Of a stretch of 64,000 bases of DNA, positions 58,445 to 64,000 are shown piece after piece. The stretch is from NCBI GenBank assembly GCA_940671915.1, contig CALNVZ010003434.1:2133719-2197718 (forward strand), written 5' to 3'. This stretch comes from Paracentrotus lividus (lineage: Eukaryota; Echinodermata; Echinoidea; Camarodonta; Echinidae). The notes below the pieces were generated by a model. The model had not been told where the DNA came from. It made no database searches and saw only the letters and a program-made list of their open reading frames with translations. A program made the translations under genes and the position numbers. Positions within the stretch are counted from its first letter, which is position 1. The number at the start of each line of letters is the position of its first letter.

Positions 58445-60733
58445 TATTGTAGATTCTTAATAGAAGAACAGTAAAGTCAGCGAACATTGAAAATTAATAA
58501 AATGCTCCTTGGAATAAAGCTGGTTTCTACTGCAGACAATGCTGCAAGGATGCACTCCCAACATAAAAGGATATTAGATGACATGTCAGGCATTCATCTA
58601 AATTTCCCACACTGCACTCAGGGGTGGGAAGTGGCTATCAAGCTACATGGTTTGGTGGATTTTTGTATTTGAAATTCAGAGCAAAACATGAGAAATATTA
58701 AACATCACAAGCTTTTGATGGGCATATGTTCAGGTGTCTTCTGTTGTACAAGCTTCGTGCTTTTTTTTTGAAGGTATCCTTTCATCTGTATTTTTTATCA
58801 TTATTATGTTCTTTCAATATTGTCAACATATATTTTTATGGATGAATAATAAATCAATTGAATTGAATATATGTTTCAGTACTATGTACGGTAGTCTTCA
58901 TAAATCTACTGTATAAAGTCTGTCACATGTATGTGCCATCACCATAATTATTGGCATTACACTATTGATGATACCTGGCAGAGAGACGATTTGTAGAACC
59001 TACAATGTAGGTGTAAGGTGTGTTAGCGTAAAGTAAATGATGTAATAAATGCATAAAGTTCAATTTTTTCAGGCATGCAGGTGCAAGGGGGCTACACTCT
59101 AAGTACATCCATGTCAAAACGCAAGAAATTGCTGGGTTTGCAGAAACGCAAGTGGATGCAAAAGGAAGCACAACCATTTGTGACAATTGATAGCAATACA
59201 AAAGTAATTTTAATAGAATAAGTAATGACTTGTGAGAAGGATTTGTGTGATATAATCTTGAGTAATAAACTAATATGGATGTACAAAGGGTAATTTTCAA
59301 GAGTAGTGCATATTAACTTGTCAGCAACAAGCCCCGGGGGAAATATTCAACCAGAGAATGATAATGAATTTGGAAGATCATTAGTTTGCGAATACAAACC
59401 CCTTGTCACAGTCGGCCTTCTATAGCTAGTGAAAACAACCTTGCAGCTCATTAATATTTTTTAAAAGCATAACAAATGATGCAGTATTTGGTACCCTGGG
59501 GTACCAACTAAAAATCTGCCATTTTGTTGAATTATTTATTTTATTCTTAGCGCTGTACCCTGGGTCACCAAACTGTCCAAAATCATATTCAAATTCTTGA
59601 GTAATTACTATAATAAGTCAATTTTGTTCCTTTTATTATCATTAGATTATATTAAAGAAGGAAATTAATTCTCGCACCGATCGTAGGATCATGAAAATGA
59701 TACTCTGTACGCTATAAATGGACACAAGAGGGCACTGCACAACGCTGTACCCCAGGTAACGACAGTACCCCAGTGTATGGCGTGGTGCATCATATGTGGG
59801 ATAAATAACAATAAACAACTCTTTTGAATAATTTTGATGAAGAGTGGACAAATTCCTGTGGAGAACCTTACATGTACATGGACATGAAGGGCTACATTAG
59901 ACACAACAAGAAATTGGTCTCTAAGCACAAACTCAAATATGACAAGACACACACAGAAATCATTCAAGCTTTGAGAGTTCATACAGTATATATAATGATT
60001 GTTATGAAAGAATTAAACAACAATAACAATATAAACAGTTTCAGTCTCTATTCACACCTTGTGATTTCAATTTGTGTTATGACTGACAAGAAGTATGTTC
60101 CTGCAAAATACACATAGCCAAAGATTTTATGGAAGTAATGTCAAAATAGGGTCTGTAGCTAAAGACTACGAGGGGTGGTGGATTCTTCATTTTCGACAAC
60201 AGTCAGCATCCATTTACATAAATCGCTTTTCATCTCTAAATGCACAAAAAAACAAAAAAACAAAAAAAAACAAAAAAAGAACCTTGACAATGGCATTTCT
60301 ACCATTCTAATTGACAAAAGCGAAAACAGAAATTATTATTATTATATTTAGCAAATAAAATTCCTTCTTCAGTGCAGTTATAAGATATTATAGTAAGTTG
60401 TAGGGGGCACAAATAGATTTCCATACTTTCCATGTAACTACATAGATATAATAATTAATGTTACTACTTTTAAAATGAACACAAACTGTGACCAGTTACA
60501 TGTGGTCATATTTAATTTAAGTGGGACATTCAGCTGAAATTTCAATGTGGTGCTGTGCCTTTGAAAATGCAAATTAGGATCTGAAATCAACACAAAGGCT
60601 TCTTTACATTACAACCAATTATTTAAGTTAAAACATTACGTGATCCAGCTTTCTTATGCTGAATAATTGAGCAAACAGGAATTTGCATGTATGGGACTAC
60701 ATGTATGGTGTTTTAAATGCATCTTATTCTTAA

Positions 60734-61207
60734 AGCTGGTGTATAGTGTTGGGAGAAGGAAAAATTTAATTTGGATTCACAGTTAGATAATATGAAAGCC
60801 TGAATCCTATAACTGTAACAAAGAAAGTTTTATTACATGGAATCTCGTTTTAATGTCTTTATTTCACGATATTATAGATAAAAAAGATAAGACGGGGACC
60901 CGACTCAGCTTTGTGTGCACTAGGCGTTCACATGGAAAACCAATGGGGATTCTCTGTGTGGGTGATACACACAGATCGCTACGGTCCATTCATGCGGGAA
61001 GTTCGGGGACAGGCAACCCAGCAAAGGTCTCAAAACCGTTACAAATTGTGTTTGGATTCAAACATTTCACTGAAATTCACCGGAAATCGTGAAAGGAATA
61101 TCACAAATCTCTCACACATGTCTTTTAGCGCAATGTGAACAACATGAGACTATATTTAATCGGTTTTATGCCGATTTTTTTTTTTTTACCAAAACTATAC
61201 ACCAGGT
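60734..61207. mobile_element. TTAA-flanked MITE (family T2), copy 3 (B' counterpart of copy 2)
   Basis: TTAA at 60730-60733 and 61208-61211 with the same inverted ends. It lies 130 bp from the larger TTAA element. Confidence 0.85.
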
Positions 61208-61337
61208 TTAATACTAGTCACTTCTGTCTGTTTTTTTTTTGTTGCTTAAAGTAATTATCATGACTACTCTAACATACATGTAGCATATAAACACAGGTAA
61301 CTTGGATCTAGTTATTTACTTGAAATGTTGAATTTAA

Positions 61338-63959
61338 AGGGGAAGTTCAGCCTGGGTTAAATTGGTTTTAGAAATGCAGTAAAATAAAAGAAAAATATGA
61401 GTGAAGGTTTGGAGAAAATCGACCAACAAATAATGAAGTTATGAATATCAAAGTTTTAATTTTGTGACGTCACGTGCGAGCAGTTCTCTATGGGCAATTC
61501 CACAGAAATCCGGACAAGGGTGCCAGAAATTCAAAATGATATTTGGTTAAAATAATTTTGATTTTCAAAAAATACATGAGTTGAAGTTTTAAGAATCAAT
61601 AAAAATTTTACCGATGGCGGCCATTTTCACCTTCTAAACAAATGCCGAAGTATCACAATAGATTTTGGGTATAGAAAAGGTATATTTACAAAAAACTCAT
61701 TTTCATTTTCCCAACTAAAACTTTCTGTTCCAGATAATCTTTCACATGGATAAAGTTGTTTGAAAGACACTTTATCAAACTGTATTTCAAAAAATTTGGT
61801 TTAATTGTGACTTTGGTAAAAAACTTGAGATTTAAATTACCCTCATTTGGGATGTAACGTCAGTTACCGAAAACATGAACTTGTTTTATTTTTTTCACAC
61901 AACAGAAAGTATCAACTATGCCAATTAAGATTTCTAATGTATGACTGCATCTCATTATTATCAATAGCAAAGCTATGGATATTCAACATACAATCAAGTC
62001 AAAATCGACAGCTGATTGTGTAACGTCAGTTACCATGACCTAGTGTAACGTCAGTTACCATGATGCAATTATCGTTTCTTTAAAAAAAAAATACAATTTG
62101 GACACCTGTATGTATCTGAAGTAATTCCATTGATTAAACTAATCATCTAGCGATAAAAATGCTGTATGTGTCAATGGTAACTTCTTCTTTTAATGATTTA
62201 AGAGTTGGGAAAAGCCATGTCGTGTACATATTCATATAGGCCTAAGCCCCAAATCTACTTTAGATTTTCAGTAATTTATCTATTGATGTGATCAGGATCC
62301 ATTGCTATATATATTCTGTATTTGGAATATGAGCAACAAGTTTGAATGTTATGATAAATGTAAATACAATTTTTGGTTGTATTAAAAAACTCTCTCTTGT
62401 ATTTTTATAATATATATATATTTACATAAATGAAGAAGAAAAAAGAAAAAAAAAGTATGATCAAAGCTCCTACATGTATGTCTGTGCATCTGCTAGATGT
62501 ACGCGATTTTTGATAGAACAAAAGCACAGAACAAACACTTTACTTTGACAGGCTTTCATTTTGATGCCAAAGACTAACAGCAATTTTCAACAAATTTCAA
62601 TACCCAGCTTTGAAATTCAGTATTTTATTACTACTGATCATAACATTGGACAAAATGAGTTAAATGGAAATCACTGTTCATACATTAAGTTTGAATTGAG
62701 GAAGAAACTGTTTAAAAATGATTTTCAAAAAGGTTGATAACAATTCACCTAAGAATTGTTGTGTGCTGTAAGGATTTAGAATCAAGAAATGATAACTGAA
62801 CCCAATTCTGCCAAGATTCACATGCACTACACAAAAATACATGTGTGGGACATCCTACGTGTATTAATCATTCAAAAAACCATTTTAGAGTTACTGATAT
62901 CTTAATAGTAACATATTCCAATATATAAGTGATGGATAGTACAACTGTAGTAAGAAATAAAATTTTCAAAATATTCTGTACAAACCCATAGGAAATGTAT
63001 ATGTACAACTGTCATGTTCCAGAAAAGTTTTAGCTAAATAATAGGAAAATGATTACATTACTTCTTATTTGGCCAATCTGTTGCCTAGAACACAGGTATG
63101 ATATCATATCAAACACATAATTCTCAAAAGCCAGGAAAACAAAAATATTTGGATCCGATTCAAAATTGGGATTTTACATGTGTAAAGTCTATGGAAGATG
63201 TAGGGTAACGTCAGTTACGTAACGTCAGTTACCAACATGTCTTCACAAAAGTTTCCCCAGCATAAACAAAAATTATGAAAATCTCTTCTTATTTTGCAAA
63301 TGTGTTTATGAAGACCTAGGAATGATGTCATATAAGACTTATCATTATAACACGTCGTGGACATGGAATATTTAGATTTGATCAAACACCCTGATTTTGC
63401 ATGTCCGTTTTCTGTAACGTCAGTTACTGACACGTTTTTGCTTGGCGTTTCAATGGAAATGATGTTTGGGTGGAATTTTTTTATACAACGCCTTGCTGTA
63501 CACTAACTTATAAAGGTATAATAATTTGAAGACCCAGGTATTCTTATTTATTAAACTACAACACAAAGAATGTAGAAAATTCTGGTTGTGTGTAACGTCA
63601 GTTACCGTGGAATTGCCCCTATGTGTTATGTAGTGTAAATTCCATAAAGTATCATTTTTTCACAAGAAAATGAATTATCTCATCTGTGCGGTCGATAAAT
63701 CATCAAACTTATGTTCATATTCATGCCTCTATCAAATTGACCCATTCATTTATCAAGAACCATAAAAAAAGACAAATTTATGGAAATTACATACACAACA
63801 CATGGGAAAGCAGCTCGCACGTGACGTCACAGAATCAAAACTTTACATATTCATAACTTTGCTATTTTTTGGTCGATTTTCTTCAAACTTTTATTAATAT
63901 TTTTCCTTTATTTTTCTGCATTTTTTAAAACCAATAAAATTCCAGGGTGAACTTCCCCT
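61338..63959. mobile_element. Large non-autonomous TTAA transposon, complete (2.6 kb)
   Basis: Flanked by TTAA (61334-61337, 63960-63963), it has long inverted ends of about 155 bp: AGGGGAAGTTCA ... TGAACTTCCCCT, continuing with GAAAATCGACCAA, AAAGTTATGAATAT and GTGACGTCACGTGCGAGC and their complements. There is no transposase ORF; the longest frame is 72 codons. The interior carries seven copies of GTAACGTCAGTTAC(C) at 61854, 62020, 62045, 63205, 63219, 63414 and 63592. TTAA duplication fits piggyBac or Kolobok mobilisation. The first 1.9 kb recurs at 42259-44168. Confidence 0.85.
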
Positions 63960-63963
63960 TTAA

Positions 63964-64000
63964 GGCACTGGTCGTGCCACTCACATTTTGGATGTCGTGT
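63964..64000. other. Unique flank after the transposon
   Basis: Only 37 bases remain; nothing can be said of them. Confidence 0.5.

Larger units (their letters stand above)
44169..63217. other. Block B': second head-to-tail copy of block B
   Basis: Differences from B are mainly one-base insertions or deletions, both copies being affected, with few substitutions and variable microsatellites. That pattern fits sequencing error in one locus better than two alleles or an old duplication. B' continues past the point where B stops, as expected when overlapping contigs are joined end to end. Confidence 0.88.

Noticed and set aside
63215-63433. 72-codon minus-strand frame in the TTAA element
   Set aside because: Its repeated VTDVT comes from the GTAACGTCAGTTAC motif; no transposase similarity.

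Overview
This window looks like nuclear DNA of a marine invertebrate, probably an echinoderm or another invertebrate deuterostome. It is AT-rich and very rich in short non-autonomous DNA transposons and satellite-like repeats, and it has no long ORF. The organism call is inference, from the repeat style and from the closeness of the one gene to its vertebrate orthologue. No prokaryotic or viral feature was seen.

The only protein-coding gene I can support is SPPL3 (signal peptide peptidase-like 3, a Golgi GxGD intramembrane aspartyl protease), on the minus strand. Three consecutive small internal exons are visible: exon 2 (18419-18496), exon 3 (11658-11758) and exon 4 (8932-9048). Their splice sites and phases join into one frame that follows vertebrate SPPL3 from its first membrane segment through its second. 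The first coding exon and the catalytic exons were not found. The window therefore holds introns 2 and 3 complete, part of intron 4 to the left, and intron 1 and/or upstream DNA to the right. Exons 2 and 4 each have a partial tandem copy beside them that keeps one splice signal.

Layout: 1-8.9 kb is intron 4, holding a complete short Helitron, a 370-bp repeat interrupted by a nested stack of three transposons, a TA-flanked MITE and a 1.6-kb inverted-repeat element. 8.9-18.5 kb is the exon-bearing part; its intron 2 holds a two-module 'pearl'/Helentron-like element with about 150-bp tandem repeats rich in AGGTCA direct repeats. 18.6-18.9 kb is a 22-bp minisatellite.

From 19.6 kb on, the assembly repeats itself. 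Block A (about 14250-19589) reappears at 19616-24689 as a corrupted copy in which plus-strand A is often lost or read as C. A 25-N gap follows at 24788-24812. Block B (24918-44168) then reappears as B' (44169-63217), head to tail, differing mostly by single-base indels. In both cases the second copy runs past the point where the first stops. I read both as unmerged assembly overlaps or gap-fill rather than real duplications, so the true locus may be near 40 kb. Block B holds only transposons, minisatellites and AT-rich DNA. B' runs into a complete 2.6-kb TTAA-flanked element (61338-63959) carrying seven copies of a 15-bp motif.

I found no convincing new biological system. The most interesting items are the partial SPPL3 exon copies, the AGGTCA repeats abutting an SPPL3 splice acceptor and filling intron 2, the motif-bearing TTAA element, and the base-specific decay of the duplicated block.
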